The notes under the pieces were generated by a model that was not told the DNA's origin, searched no databases, and saw only the letters and a program-made list of their open reading frames with translations. Shown in pieces: positions 36,275-44,415 of a stretch of DNA of 64,000 nucleotides. The stretch lies in assembly GCA_025361185.1 (NCBI GenBank), contig JANYAR010000048.1, positions 29,602-93,601 of the forward strand. Direction: 5' to 3'. Source of the stretch: Alphaproteobacteria bacterium. Its GTDB lineage: Bacteria > Pseudomonadota > Alphaproteobacteria > Micropepsales > Micropepsaceae. The position numbers and the translations under genes were made by a program. Every line of letters starts with the position of its first letter. Position 1 is the stretch's first letter.

Positions 36275-37624
36275 ATGATATTGCGAAATTATCTTCTGGC
36301 CGGTTGCATCACCGCCTTAATGACGGCGCCCGCGGCGACTCCCGCTTTGGCCGCGCCCTGGGTGCGCGGTTATGTGGTCGACAAATATGAGCCTGCTTTC
36401 CACTATGGCGCCAAAAGCGGAACGATGGATCCCGGCTCGGATTGCCCCAAGGGCACGACACCCGACAACAACTACAATGCCCTGCTGAAGACGGCGTGGC
36501 GCGCCGACACGGAAATCGCCGAGGTCCTCAAGCCCGCGACCTTGCAGGTGAACGGGACCTACAACACCGATCGCGAATACATCCTGAGCCGAGCGCTGCG
36601 CTATCGCGGCTTCCGCCGGGATATCGATTCCTGGGTCAACCCCTTCACCGCGACAGATCCGGGCACACAGGAAGTGACCGGCACGGTCGCGGAGGGCTTT
36701 GATCTCGACCGTGACCCCAAGACCGGCTTTACAAGCCCTGACGGCAAAAAGGGCATCGACAACAATCTATACCGGGTGATGGGCTGCAACATGTCCTATC
36801 GCGGCGTGCCCTATAGCGCCTATCTGAGCATCCGCGGCAACGACAAGATGCTGGAAGGTCTCTACACCATCGTGGTGCGGATATCGGGAAACAAGGACCC
36901 GATGAACGATGACGATGCCGTCGTCGAGATCGCCTATTCGCCCGATCACATCGTCAAGAATTCCGTGGGCGTTATCCCGGATTACTCTTACCGGATCGTC
37001 AAGAGCGCGCAGTACACGCGGATGAAAGCGAGAATCGAAAACGGCGTGGTCGAGACCGAACAGGTCCCCGAACTGCGCCTGCCCGTGTTTGCCTGGTTCG
37101 AGAACAACCGTGGTGAAGCCCTGTTCCACGACGGGCGTATGCATCTGGCAATGGGGGCCGCCGGCAGCCTGTCGGGCCTGTTGGGCGGCTATCGCGACTG
37201 GCGCGACGTCTATGCAAAAGACACGTTCGACACCAGTTCAAGCGCCGGCACGCGCGAAACCTATTATCACGAGAACCAGGTCGGCAAATATTACGCCCTC
37301 AAGCGCAACGCCGACGGGCTGCGCGACCCCAAGACAGGTCGCAATACCGGCATCTCCGCCGCCTATCGCTTCACCGCCACGCGCGCCTATGTCGTCGATC
37401 CGGTCAAGCCCGCAACGGTCAACGAACCGGTGACCAGTCGCGTTCCCGGGGTTTACCGCGCCCTATTCCTCAAGGCCGAATCGATAAAGGCGATCATTCC
37501 CGATCCGCCGCGCAAAGCCGGTGAATATGACGGCGATAGCGGCCCCAAGGACGTGTCGCCGCAAGTCCAGGCCGCCAATACCGCTCAACAGGCGAACAAC
37601 AGCACGTCCGCCCTGGTCCCTTAG
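36275..37624 (+). CDS. Secreted protein of an unrecognised family (APWVRGYVV family), copy 1
   Basis: 449 residues. The signal peptide ends ALAAPW, and the mature protein begins APWVRGYVVDKYEPAFHYG. Conserved with the paralog at 59311 are RALRYRGF, the acidic loop GFxLD...FTSPDGKKGIDNNLYR, GNDKMLEGLYTIVVRISGNK, DYSYRI, GGYRDWRDVY and YYALKRNADGL. The acidic glycine-rich loop could bind calcium. No domain is recognised. ATG 36275 has GGGAG six bases upstream and gives the same MIL start as the paralog. It lies directly after DUF1552, so the three form one operon. An Asn/Gln/Ala-rich tail ends the protein. Function unknown. Confidence 0.8.
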   Translation: MILRNYLLAGCITALMTAPAATPALAAPWVRGYVVDKYEPAFHYGAKSGTMDPGSDCPKGTTPDNNYNALLKTAWRADTEIAEVLKPATLQVNGTYNTDREYILSRALRYRGFRRDIDSWVNPFTATDPGTQEVTGTVAEGFDLDRDPKTGFTSPDGKKGIDNNLYRVMGCNMSYRGVPYSAYLSIRGNDKMLEGLYTIVVRISGNKDPMNDDDAVVEIAYSPDHIVKNSVGVIPDYSYRIVKSAQYTRMKARIENGVVETEQVPELRLPVFAWFENNRGEALFHDGRMHLAMGAAGSLSGLLGGYRDWRDVYAKDTFDTSSSAGTRETYYHENQVGKYYALKRNADGLRDPKTGRNTGISAAYRFTATRAYVVDPVKPATVNEPVTSRVPGVYRALFLKAESIKAIIPDPPRKAGEYDGDSGPKDVSPQVQAANTAQQANNSTSALVP

Positions 37625-37713
37625 CCGGGAATCGCCCTGAACCTTGCCCTTGGGACGCAGTTCAAGAAGACGTCGCGCCTTGCAAGTATGCGAAGTGCGC
37701 AGCAAGCTGGGCC

Positions 37714-38340
37714 ATGAGCCTGAACGCGCAAGATCTCGAAAAAGTCGCCAGTAAAACTCTCGAGCATTATGACAGGCGCGCCGTAGATTTTTGGGAAGGA
37801 ACGCGCGGGCACGATGTCAGCCAGAACATCGCGAGTCTGCTTCAATACTTGGAAGGCCAGCCCCCGTTTACAATACTCGATTTTGGTTGCGGGCCAGGCC
37901 GCGATCTCCAAGCGTTCAAAGAGCTGGGGCACGTTGCCATTGGACTGGAGGGCTCCGCGCGTTTCGCCGCCATGGCCAGGGAACAAGGATACGAGGTGTG
38001 GGAGCAGAACTTCCTGGACCTGGACCTGCCGGAGAGCCGGTTTGATGGCGTGTTCGCAAACGCCTCGCTGTTTCATGTACCCGGCCAGGAGCTCCCCCGG
38101 ATTTTGCAGGAATTGCGTGCGGCGCTGAAACCGCACGGGGTTCTGTTCAGCTCCAATCCGCGCGGGCATAACGAGGAAGGTTGGAACAACGGCCGTTATG
38201 GCGCGTATCACGATCTCGAAGCATGGCGCGGTTTCATGCGCGATGCCGGTTTTATGGAACTGACCCACTATTACAGGCCCGCGGGATTGCCGCGCGAACA
38301 ACAGGCATGGCTCGCGAGCGTGTGGCGTAGAAGCCCCTAG
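37714..38340 (+). CDS. Class I SAM-dependent methyltransferase
   Basis: 208 residues of the Rossmann-fold methyltransferase class. Motif I is ILDFGCGPGRD (about 54-64), the acidic end of strand 2 is in AIGLEGSARFAAMA, and motif IV is RFDGVFANASLFHV. The C-terminal HYYRPAGLPREQQAWLASVW resembles the UbiE/Tam-like family annotated as methyltransferase domain proteins. It is soluble and cytoplasmic. The substrate is unknown. It follows the unknown-family gene by 90 bases and ends 28 bases from the convergent cupin-like gene. Confidence 0.9.
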   Translation: MSLNAQDLEKVASKTLEHYDRRAVDFWEGTRGHDVSQNIASLLQYLEGQPPFTILDFGCGPGRDLQAFKELGHVAIGLEGSARFAAMAREQGYEVWEQNFLDLDLPESRFDGVFANASLFHVPGQELPRILQELRAALKPHGVLFSSNPRGHNEEGWNNGRYGAYHDLEAWRGFMRDAGFMELTHYYRPAGLPREQQAWLASVWRRSP

Positions 38341-38367
38341 GTGCCCGCCAATCCCATTGCGCCGATG

Positions 38368-39042
38368 CTATTTCTTGAACTCCACGATCAGGGCTTCATA
38401 CGGTTCACCGCCAATGTTTTGGTCGGCCTCTCCGCCGGCCGACAACCACTGCAATTCCGCGCGGCCGTAAGCGACGGTTTTCTCTTTCCCCGCGGAGTCT
38501 GCGATTTTCAACCGTGCCGCCGTTAGAGGCACAACAAGCCGCTCAAAAACCTCTTCGTGCAATGGCGTCTTTTCGCCCTGCCCCAGATGCAGCCGAAGGA
38601 CACGGACCTGATTATTGTCGATCTCCATCTTGTAATGCCCGGGATCCACCTTGAGAGGATCGAGCGCCGAATATCGGACGGTCGGCGTCCTATTGGGCGG
38701 AGATTTCAGTTCGATATGGGCAATGTTTACCGGACCCGCGGCGATGATCTCTGCGGTATGTGTGCTCATGGCACTGTTCCATTGGACATCACCGGCGCGA
38801 AACACTTCTGGGCGAACTTCGCCATTTTGGTAAGTAATTTTGTTTGTTCCAGCGTCAAAATAGATCATGACCCGGTTTGTCAAATGCACGTGCGGCGGCG
38901 TTATTACTTTGGGAAGGCCGGCACTGAGTTGCACGCGAACGACTTTATTGTCGAACGGGACGGTGGCGGGCGTAAACGGAAGAGCCGTCTGTCCGCCACA
39001 AACCAGGATGGCAACAAGCACAACAGGGATTTTTGATGCCAT
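38368..39042 (-). CDS. Exported cupin-like protein
   Basis: 224 residues with a signal peptide (IPVVLVAILVCGGQTAL) and two cupin-like repeats. The first has VRVQLSAGLPKVITPPHVHL and WNSAMSTHTAEI; the second has VRVLRLHLGQGEKTPLHEEV. The bicupin shape is clear, but metal ligands are only partly present (HVH, HxxE), so binding rather than catalysis is possible. No family name recognised. It is slightly AT-richer than the central-metabolism genes. Its start is about 85 bases from the downstream end of the matrixin gene. Confidence 0.65.
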   Translation of the reverse strand: MASKIPVVLVAILVCGGQTALPFTPATVPFDNKVVRVQLSAGLPKVITPPHVHLTNRVMIYFDAGTNKITYQNGEVRPEVFRAGDVQWNSAMSTHTAEIIAAGPVNIAHIELKSPPNRTPTVRYSALDPLKVDPGHYKMEIDNNQVRVLRLHLGQGEKTPLHEEVFERLVVPLTAARLKIADSAGKEKTVAYGRAELQWLSAGGEADQNIGGEPYEALIVEFKK

Positions 39043-39127
39043 GGCGTCGCCTCTTTATTTTATGTCGCAAAGCGTCGGGGACTTTCCCCAGAATGAACGC
39101 ATGCTCGGGCAAAAGCAATCAAATCAC

Positions 39128-40072
39128 CTATTGGAGCGAACAGACAGTCCTCAACCCGTCCACGTCTTCAGCGGTCAGGACCAATTGATCCGTATGGTTC
39201 AGCGGCGACATAATGGAGGAAGGGTTCGGGTTGTGTTTCATCCCAAGCGCGTGTCCCAACTCGTGCGATAAAATAACCAATAAGTTCTTCCTATCCTCAA
39301 ACTGAAAAACATCGACCCGCTCTTCGCCACCGGCTCTAATATATCGCCCTTCTTCAAATTCAACGCCTGCAGACCCAGTGCGATTCAGAGCCCTGGCGGC
39401 TGTGTTGGCTTGAACCAGAAAAGCGTTATGCTTTTTGACGAGCACATTAATTTCATCGGCCGAGCGATTTAGCTCCAGCCTTTTTGCTTCCAGTAAATTG
39501 TTTTGCTTTTTTAACGACAGTCTCTCCTCCGCGAGGCGTTGAAATTCAACCTCAGGCGCCCCTCCCATGATGTTCGAGTTTTTCACTTTTTGATTGTAGC
39601 TGCCCAAAGCCTGCCTATACGACGCCAGCTGATCTGCATAAGAGCCTTGGCGGGTGCGGAAATCGTCCTGAAGGGGAGTAAGTTTTGCCTCGATCGAATC
39701 GGCCTCTTTCATTCTTGCAACGATGCCAGCACGGATGGTGATCACCCGTTGGGTGATTTCCTGCCGAGTATCGTAGACCAGGTTGATCCCCAATTTGCCC
39801 TTCTCGTCGTATTGGAAGAGATTTTTGTCGGCCGCGGTTGCCCAGGCATCGCCTGCTTCTTCGATGGCGCGCCGGAAATCCTCACGAGAGATCCCAAATC
39901 TTGGGTCCAATTTTCCGATTCGGTACCTTAGCGGGCTGCGACAGGGTTCCGGTCGTGTCTTCGGGGGACGGTCTTGCGCGGTGCTGGGGAAAGTAAAATT
40001 CCACGTCCACAAAAACAACGCGGCTGCCAGCAAACCTATCGAGCGCCGTGAAGCTTGTGAGGTTTCCGCCAA
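39128..40072 (-). CDS. Matrixin-like zinc metalloprotease with coiled coil, exported
   Basis: 314 residues. An N-terminal anchor or signal (SIGLLAAALFLWTWNFTFPS) is followed by a propeptide-like region. A predicted coiled coil lies at about 105-215 (Lys/Leu/Glu-rich, with KQNNLLEAKRLELNRSADE). A C-terminal metzincin domain carries HELGHALGMKH (270-280) and the Met-turn in SSIMSPLNH. The zinc signature HExxHxxGxxH is complete. Substrates are unknown. The coiled coil inserted before the zinc helix is unusual for matrixins. The gene is AT-richer than its neighbours, and a repeat lies just upstream (40200-40375). Confidence 0.82.
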   Translation of the reverse strand: MAETSQASRRSIGLLAAALFLWTWNFTFPSTAQDRPPKTRPEPCRSPLRYRIGKLDPRFGISREDFRRAIEEAGDAWATAADKNLFQYDEKGKLGINLVYDTRQEITQRVITIRAGIVARMKEADSIEAKLTPLQDDFRTRQGSYADQLASYRQALGSYNQKVKNSNIMGGAPEVEFQRLAEERLSLKKQNNLLEAKRLELNRSADEINVLVKKHNAFLVQANTAARALNRTGSAGVEFEEGRYIRAGGEERVDVFQFEDRKNLLVILSHELGHALGMKHNPNPSSIMSPLNHTDQLVLTAEDVDGLRTVCSLQ

Positions 40073-40199
40073 CCATAGCCCCCCTGTTATCGCCAGTCCG
40101 ATGAGACAAGATGGACGAAATACAGAGGGATGCCTAGCCGGCGTGCGGCCAACGCATGACCTGAGGAAGGATTGGCGGTGGCGCCAATCGTATACTCAC

Positions 40200-40375
40200 G
40201 CGCCTCGGGAGATTTTCGCAAAATACAGAAAAAACTCCTCAAAATGAGCGGAAAAAGGGGCCTCATCGCCGGTTTAACCCAGTAATTACGGGCATTTTCT
40301 GGCTTTCGGCTGGGTCTCAACACCAGGGAATTTCGGCCCTTCATATCAGGGAATACCCCAGAATTATCACGGACG
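40200..40375. repeat. AT-rich dispersed repeat, copy 1
   Basis: A degenerate repeat of about 165 bases related along its length to 51398-51565. Shared blocks include ggtttaaccc-agtaatta, a cagggaatttcgg block and atatcagggaat. Both copies lie in intergenic DNA next to exported redox or protease genes. The leftward translations are also alike (NYWVKPAMRPLFPL versus NYWAKPVMRADFPL), which marks an old mobile or coding origin. Confidence 0.75.
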
Positions 40376-40484
40376 CTAAACCGCTGCTAACCAGGGTGTG
40401 GGACCTTTGGGCTGCCGTTCTAGGGTCCAATTCGTGGCTAATCATCGCTCGTTCGGTCGACGTCTCGATTCTAAGTCCGCGCCC

Positions 40485-40808
40485 ATGTCTGCGCGAAGCG
40501 CTGTCGAAGTTATCATTCCGAAAAAAACAACTGCCATTTCCGATTTACAACTGGCGCAAAAATCGGCGCCGTCAGACGTGCCAGAAGAGCTGTCGGTTGA
40601 CGAGGAACTGCGACAATGGAAGCAGGCCCGTAAGCATGGCTTCAAGATTCCATGGCGACAGCTATCCTTGATGGCATCGCTCTGTTTTGGCATTGCATCT
40701 TTCGCGCTTCCCGATTCGGTGAATAGCAATGTGCAGTGGCTGCTTTTTGCCCTCATGGGTGCAAGCTTTTACGCAGGCGTCACCAAACGCCGCGCAGCCA
40801 AGCGCTAA
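40485..40808 (+). CDS. Small membrane protein, hypothetical
   Basis: About 107 residues. A hydrophilic N-terminus contains the acidic segment VPEELSVDEELRQWKQARKH, followed by IPWRQLSLMASLCFGIASFA and VQWLLFALMGASFYAGVTK, two membrane helices, and a basic end. I recall similar short proteins in alphaproteobacteria but no named function. The frame runs back to 40398; ATG 40485 is chosen, though its ribosome site is weak. The 5' region is the copy-1 repeat. Confidence 0.6.
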   Translation: MSARSAVEVIIPKKTTAISDLQLAQKSAPSDVPEELSVDEELRQWKQARKHGFKIPWRQLSLMASLCFGIASFALPDSVNSNVQWLLFALMGASFYAGVTKRRAAKR

Positions 40809-40847
40809 CCGGCTTGGACCGGCAATATTTGGGCAAAAGGGTGCGCT

Positions 40848-41252
40848 CTACGCCAAATCAATGGCATGTCTTTTCAAATCCGCCAGGGAGCAATGTTCAA
40901 GGGCCCCCTCATGCGTTGCACGCAAGACAGTGCGCGGCGCGCGATTTTCTTTGAAGGCTTCTTGCCATCGCGGTGCGCACAGACACCAGCGGTCGCCTGC
41001 TTTCAGTCCGGGAAAACCAAAATCCGGGTGCGGAGTCGACAGGTCGTTACCGCGTGACTTTGAAAACTGTAAAAAATCCTCGGTAACTTCAACACATACT
41101 GTGTGACTGCCAATATCATCGGGGCCGGTGTCGCAGCACCCATTTCGGAAGAACCCCGTCTTGGGCGCCAACGAGCATGCTTGCAGCGGATCGCCAAACA
41201 CATTGCGGGATGGATTGGGTCCGCGGCCAAAGCCTTTGGGTTCTAATGACAT
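40848..41252 (-). CDS. DUF2237 family protein
   Basis: 134 residues of the DUF2237 family, recognised by TGFFRNGCCDTGPDDIGSHT, then FLQFSKSRGNDLSTPHPDFG, FPGLKAGDRWCLCAPRWQEA and a terminal VLRATHEGALEHCSLADLK. Several conserved Cys and His suggest metal binding, but the function is unknown. It is soluble and cytoplasmic. It lies alone between the small membrane protein and the cytochrome/amine oxidase pair. Confidence 0.9.
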   Translation of the reverse strand: MSLEPKGFGRGPNPSRNVFGDPLQACSLAPKTGFFRNGCCDTGPDDIGSHTVCVEVTEDFLQFSKSRGNDLSTPHPDFGFPGLKAGDRWCLCAPRWQEAFKENRAPRTVLRATHEGALEHCSLADLKRHAIDLA

Positions 41253-41334
41253 AGGGGCGCCTACAACGAACTATCGCCAGAGTTTAACGGGATTCTGCTT
41301 GACGCGATATACCGCCAGGGAACCGCGGCAAACG

Positions 41335-41742
41335 CTATCGCAAGGTTCGGACGTCAGCCGCTTGAACTTCGCCCTTGTAGCGATTGCCGAAATGCGTGCG
41401 GACATAATTCACCACATCGGCAATCTGCTGGTTTGTGAACTGATCGCCAAACGGCGGCATGCCCTTGCGGCCTTTGATGACCATGGAGAGGACATATCCT
41501 GTGCTGGCGAGCTTGGGATTGTTCGCCAGCGCGGGGTATATGCCCGCGCCGGCCGCGCCTTTCGCATCGGACATATGGCAGCCCTGGCAGACGCCGCGAT
41601 AGACCGCCTCACCGCCCTGCATCGTGAACGGCGCGCCGCGGAAGTCCGGGGTGTTTTGCGCGCCCGCCGCCAATGTTCCCGCCATCAGGGCGCCCGCCAG
41701 GGCGACGCCAAAGGCAAATCTGCGTCTTCTGGCGGGCATCAT
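41335..41742 (-). CDS. Small c-type cytochrome, partner of the amine oxidase
   Basis: 135 residues. A leader with a basic stretch (MMPARRRRFAFGVALAGALM) is followed by a class I cytochrome c domain. The heme site is CQGCH (52-56) and the likely axial Met lies in KGRKGMPPFG. The start ATG 41742 overlaps the stop of the amine oxidase gene as ATGA, so the two are made in a fixed ratio. It probably accepts electrons from the flavoenzyme in the periplasm. Confidence 0.88.
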   Translation of the reverse strand: MMPARRRRFAFGVALAGALMAGTLAAGAQNTPDFRGAPFTMQGGEAVYRGVCQGCHMSDAKGAAGAGIYPALANNPKLASTGYVLSMVIKGRKGMPPFGDQFTNQQIADVVNYVRTHFGNRYKGEVQAADVRTLR

Positions 41743-43322
41743 GTCCCCATCACGCGCGCATGCAGGCGGCCGATCACATCCAGCGCCGAGGTCACCGAGC
41801 CTTCCTGCCATCCCGGCAGGCGCGACGCATGCTCGCTGGCCAGCATGATGCGCCCGTCAATCGCGCACAGATTGTTGTAGTGCACATCCCGGCTCTCATC
41901 GGTCCATGCACCCTGGCAGCCCAACGCCCACGGCACGCGATGCCAGGCCACCGCGACCCCTGTCTCGAACTCCGCCATATACTGCGGATGGATCTGGGAG
42001 CCATAGGATAGCGCATCCTTGATGCGCTCTTCCGGCGGCTTGGAAGCAGCGATGTATGCGGGTCTGCCGAATGTGTAGGCGCCCAGCACAACGCCCTTAC
42101 CTTTGGAGAAATAGTCCCACATCGGATAGCTGATGGTGGAATTGGGCAGGTTGGTATAGGTGTGGCCGCCATAGATCTGGTCGTCTTGTTCCCAAAAGCG
42201 ACGCTTGAACTGCAAGCCCACTTTCAGCGCCGCCAGATAGGGCAGCTGGTCGATCGCCGCCCGCATCTGGGGCCCCACATTCATTGGGATCTGGCTGAGA
42301 ATGGGGGTGGGAATGGTGCAAATGCACCATTTTGCGTTTGCCGTGCGCGTCTCTGTGCCCCCGCGGCTGTCGACATAGCTCGCCGTGACGCCCTTGTCGT
42401 CCTGATGAATGTTGGTCACCTTGCAATTGTATTCTATCAGGGGGCCCAGATCCTTGCCCATGGCCTTTCCGATCATGCCCATGCCACCCTTGGGCTGAAA
42501 GATCGCGCTTTGCAATTCGTAATTATGGCCGGAGGCAATCGCGGACCATAGATTTGACCGCAAGAGATCACTGAGCGCAGACGGTTCGGACGGCACCGGC
42601 ACGGATTTGAGTCCGCCGCCAGGATCCGCCGCAAAGCCGCGGCGCATCGAACTGGCGATACCACTTTTGTATTCGTAGTTCCCGTCCAGCGCGCCCCAGT
42701 CCCTAAGCGCGAGCATCAGTATTTCCTGATCCTGCTTGCTCACCGACTGGTCGAGCGCGTTTTGTTTCGTGCACTTGGACAGAAGTTCCGCGACATGACC
42801 GTGGAAGTCAGCTTGCACCTGCCGGTAGCGCTGCGGCTTTCCGCCATAGGCATCGGTGGAATGGACATAGGCGTTGTAATTCACCTGGGTGAAGGGTTCT
42901 AACGCCACGCCCAGGCGACTGGCGTAGTGCAGAATGCCGCGGTGGTGATAGGGCAAGCGCCAGGGACCGGGATTGATGTACTGGCCCGGATCAAATCCAA
43001 CATGCTGGGTTGCGCCGCCGAGTTCGGTGTAGGTATCGCCGCCATAGAGCGACCAGTTCCTCCCGCCCGGACGCCCGTTATATTCGAGCACCTGCACCTG
43101 ATAGCCCGCATCGCGCAGTTCCATCGCCGCGACCATGCCCGCGATACCTGCGCCCAGGATCAGAATGGTGGTGCCGGCCGGGGGCGGCGATAGTTTGATG
43201 GGACCTGTAAAGCTCGACCCTTGCGCATATCCGAGTTCGGTCATGGCGTGATACATCGCGGCGCTGCCGGCTACCACGCCGATCATGCTGAGTAGTGAGC
43301 GCCGGCTTGGCGAGCCGCTCAT
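41739..43322 (-). CDS. Flavin monoamine oxidase family protein, Tat-exported
   Basis: 527 residues. A twin-arginine leader (SRRSLLSMIGVVAGSAAM) is followed by the FAD dinucleotide fold TILILGAGIAGMVAAMEL (about 52-69). The amine-oxidase core has LEYNGRPGGRNWSLYGG and a C-terminal substrate/FAD segment (RIMLASEHASRLPGWQEGSV). The family oxidises amines, including amino acids and polyamines. Export together with a coupled cytochrome suggests that electrons pass to the respiratory chain instead of oxygen, which is inference. It is divergent from the gluconate-2-dehydrogenase-like set. Confidence 0.88.
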   Translation of the reverse strand: MSGSPSRRSLLSMIGVVAGSAAMYHAMTELGYAQGSSFTGPIKLSPPPAGTTILILGAGIAGMVAAMELRDAGYQVQVLEYNGRPGGRNWSLYGGDTYTELGGATQHVGFDPGQYINPGPWRLPYHHRGILHYASRLGVALEPFTQVNYNAYVHSTDAYGGKPQRYRQVQADFHGHVAELLSKCTKQNALDQSVSKQDQEILMLALRDWGALDGNYEYKSGIASSMRRGFAADPGGGLKSVPVPSEPSALSDLLRSNLWSAIASGHNYELQSAIFQPKGGMGMIGKAMGKDLGPLIEYNCKVTNIHQDDKGVTASYVDSRGGTETRTANAKWCICTIPTPILSQIPMNVGPQMRAAIDQLPYLAALKVGLQFKRRFWEQDDQIYGGHTYTNLPNSTISYPMWDYFSKGKGVVLGAYTFGRPAYIAASKPPEERIKDALSYGSQIHPQYMAEFETGVAVAWHRVPWALGCQGAWTDESRDVHYNNLCAIDGRIMLASEHASRLPGWQEGSVTSALDVIGRLHARVMGT

Positions 43323-43689
43323 GCCTGATTTCCCCCAGCAACATCATCCATCCCAGTCACCCAATCGGTCTGAAATTCGCGTTTGCACTCCAAAGTGGCG
43401 CAGGTATCCTGACGCTCCGCGACATTCTTGCCGTCCCCCGGCCTTGAATTTTCCGGCAATTGAGACAGACGGGAACCGGACTGGCAACCGGGCTGCGATT
43501 TCGTACCGAAAGTGCCTTAATTTCAGGGCTCTAGGCAGCGGCGCAATCCCGCACTGGCGCGCGTTCGTCCAAATCTTTCCGGCCCAAATCCTTCCCCTGC
43601 CCCTGTTGCGCAATTCAAGCTAATGTTGCCCAGGGCCCGGCAAGGGCCGAAGGGGCGCGTTGAAAAGTGCCTGACTTGGGAGGGTGCCG
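43323..43689. other. Divergent control region between amine oxidase and gluconate-2-dehydrogenase-like genes
   Basis: About 365 bases between two divergent exported oxidoreductase units. No gene-like frame. It must hold both promoters. No repeat of the window's families is present. I see no clear operator palindrome. Confidence 0.5.
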
Positions 43690-44403
43690 ATGGCCGAAGA
43701 CTCCATTCCACGCCGCAATTTCCTCAAGGGCGCGAGTGCAGCGGGCGCCGGCGTTGCAACCCTCACCACCGGGTTTCAGACTGTGCCCGCACAGGCTGCC
43801 GCAACGGCGCAAGCGGGCAGCGTGCCCGTCGAGGCCTGGCTGGTGCTGACGGCCGAGGAGGCCGCGTTCTTTTCGGCAAGCGCCGATACCATGATCCCCG
43901 CCGACGAGCTGTCGCCCTCGGGCACGGACTGTGGCGTTCCCGTCTTCATCGACCGCCAGCTGGCCGGCGCCTGGGGCGCGGGCGCGAAAATGTATCGCGC
44001 CGGACCGTTCCACCAGGGCCTGCCCGAACAGGGCTATCAACTGGCGCTGACGCCGCGCGATTTCTTCGCGGCCGGCGTTCAGGCGACCAATGCCTGGTCG
44101 CGCAAGACCTATGGCGAGGAATTCGATCGGCTGACACAAGCCCAGCGCGCCGAAGCGCTCAAGACGATGCAAGACGGCAAAGCCGAATTCGACGGCTTTG
44201 ACCTCAAGGCCTTCTTCCAGCGGCTTCTGGCCATCACCATGGAAGGCTTCTTTTCCGATCCCGTGTATGGCGGCAACCGCAACAAGGCGTCGTGGCGCAT
44301 GCTGGGCTTCCCCGGCCTGCCCGCGACCTATGCCGACAAGATCGATCAGTACCGCAACAAGCGTTACGTCACCGAACCGCAATCGATCGCGGACTTTTCC
44401 TAA
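43690..44403 (+). CDS. Gluconate 2-dehydrogenase subunit 3 family protein
   Basis: 237 residues. A twin-arginine leader (IPRRNFLKGASAAGAGVATL) is followed by the subunit-3 domain, with WLVLTAEEAAFFSASADTMI, PSGTDCGVPVFIDRQLAG and TMEGFFSDPVYGGNRNKASW. In gluconate and related dehydrogenases this small subunit is needed to export the large FAD subunit through Tat. The start is ATG 43690 (GGGAGGG upstream); a GTG at 43684 is possible. It is followed 12 bases later by the GMC flavoprotein gene. Confidence 0.9.
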   Translation: MAEDSIPRRNFLKGASAAGAGVATLTTGFQTVPAQAAATAQAGSVPVEAWLVLTAEEAAFFSASADTMIPADELSPSGTDCGVPVFIDRQLAGAWGAGAKMYRAGPFHQGLPEQGYQLALTPRDFFAAGVQATNAWSRKTYGEEFDRLTQAQRAEALKTMQDGKAEFDGFDLKAFFQRLLAITMEGFFSDPVYGGNRNKASWRMLGFPGLPATYADKIDQYRNKRYVTEPQSIADFS

Positions 44404-44415
44404 AAAGAGCAGGCG

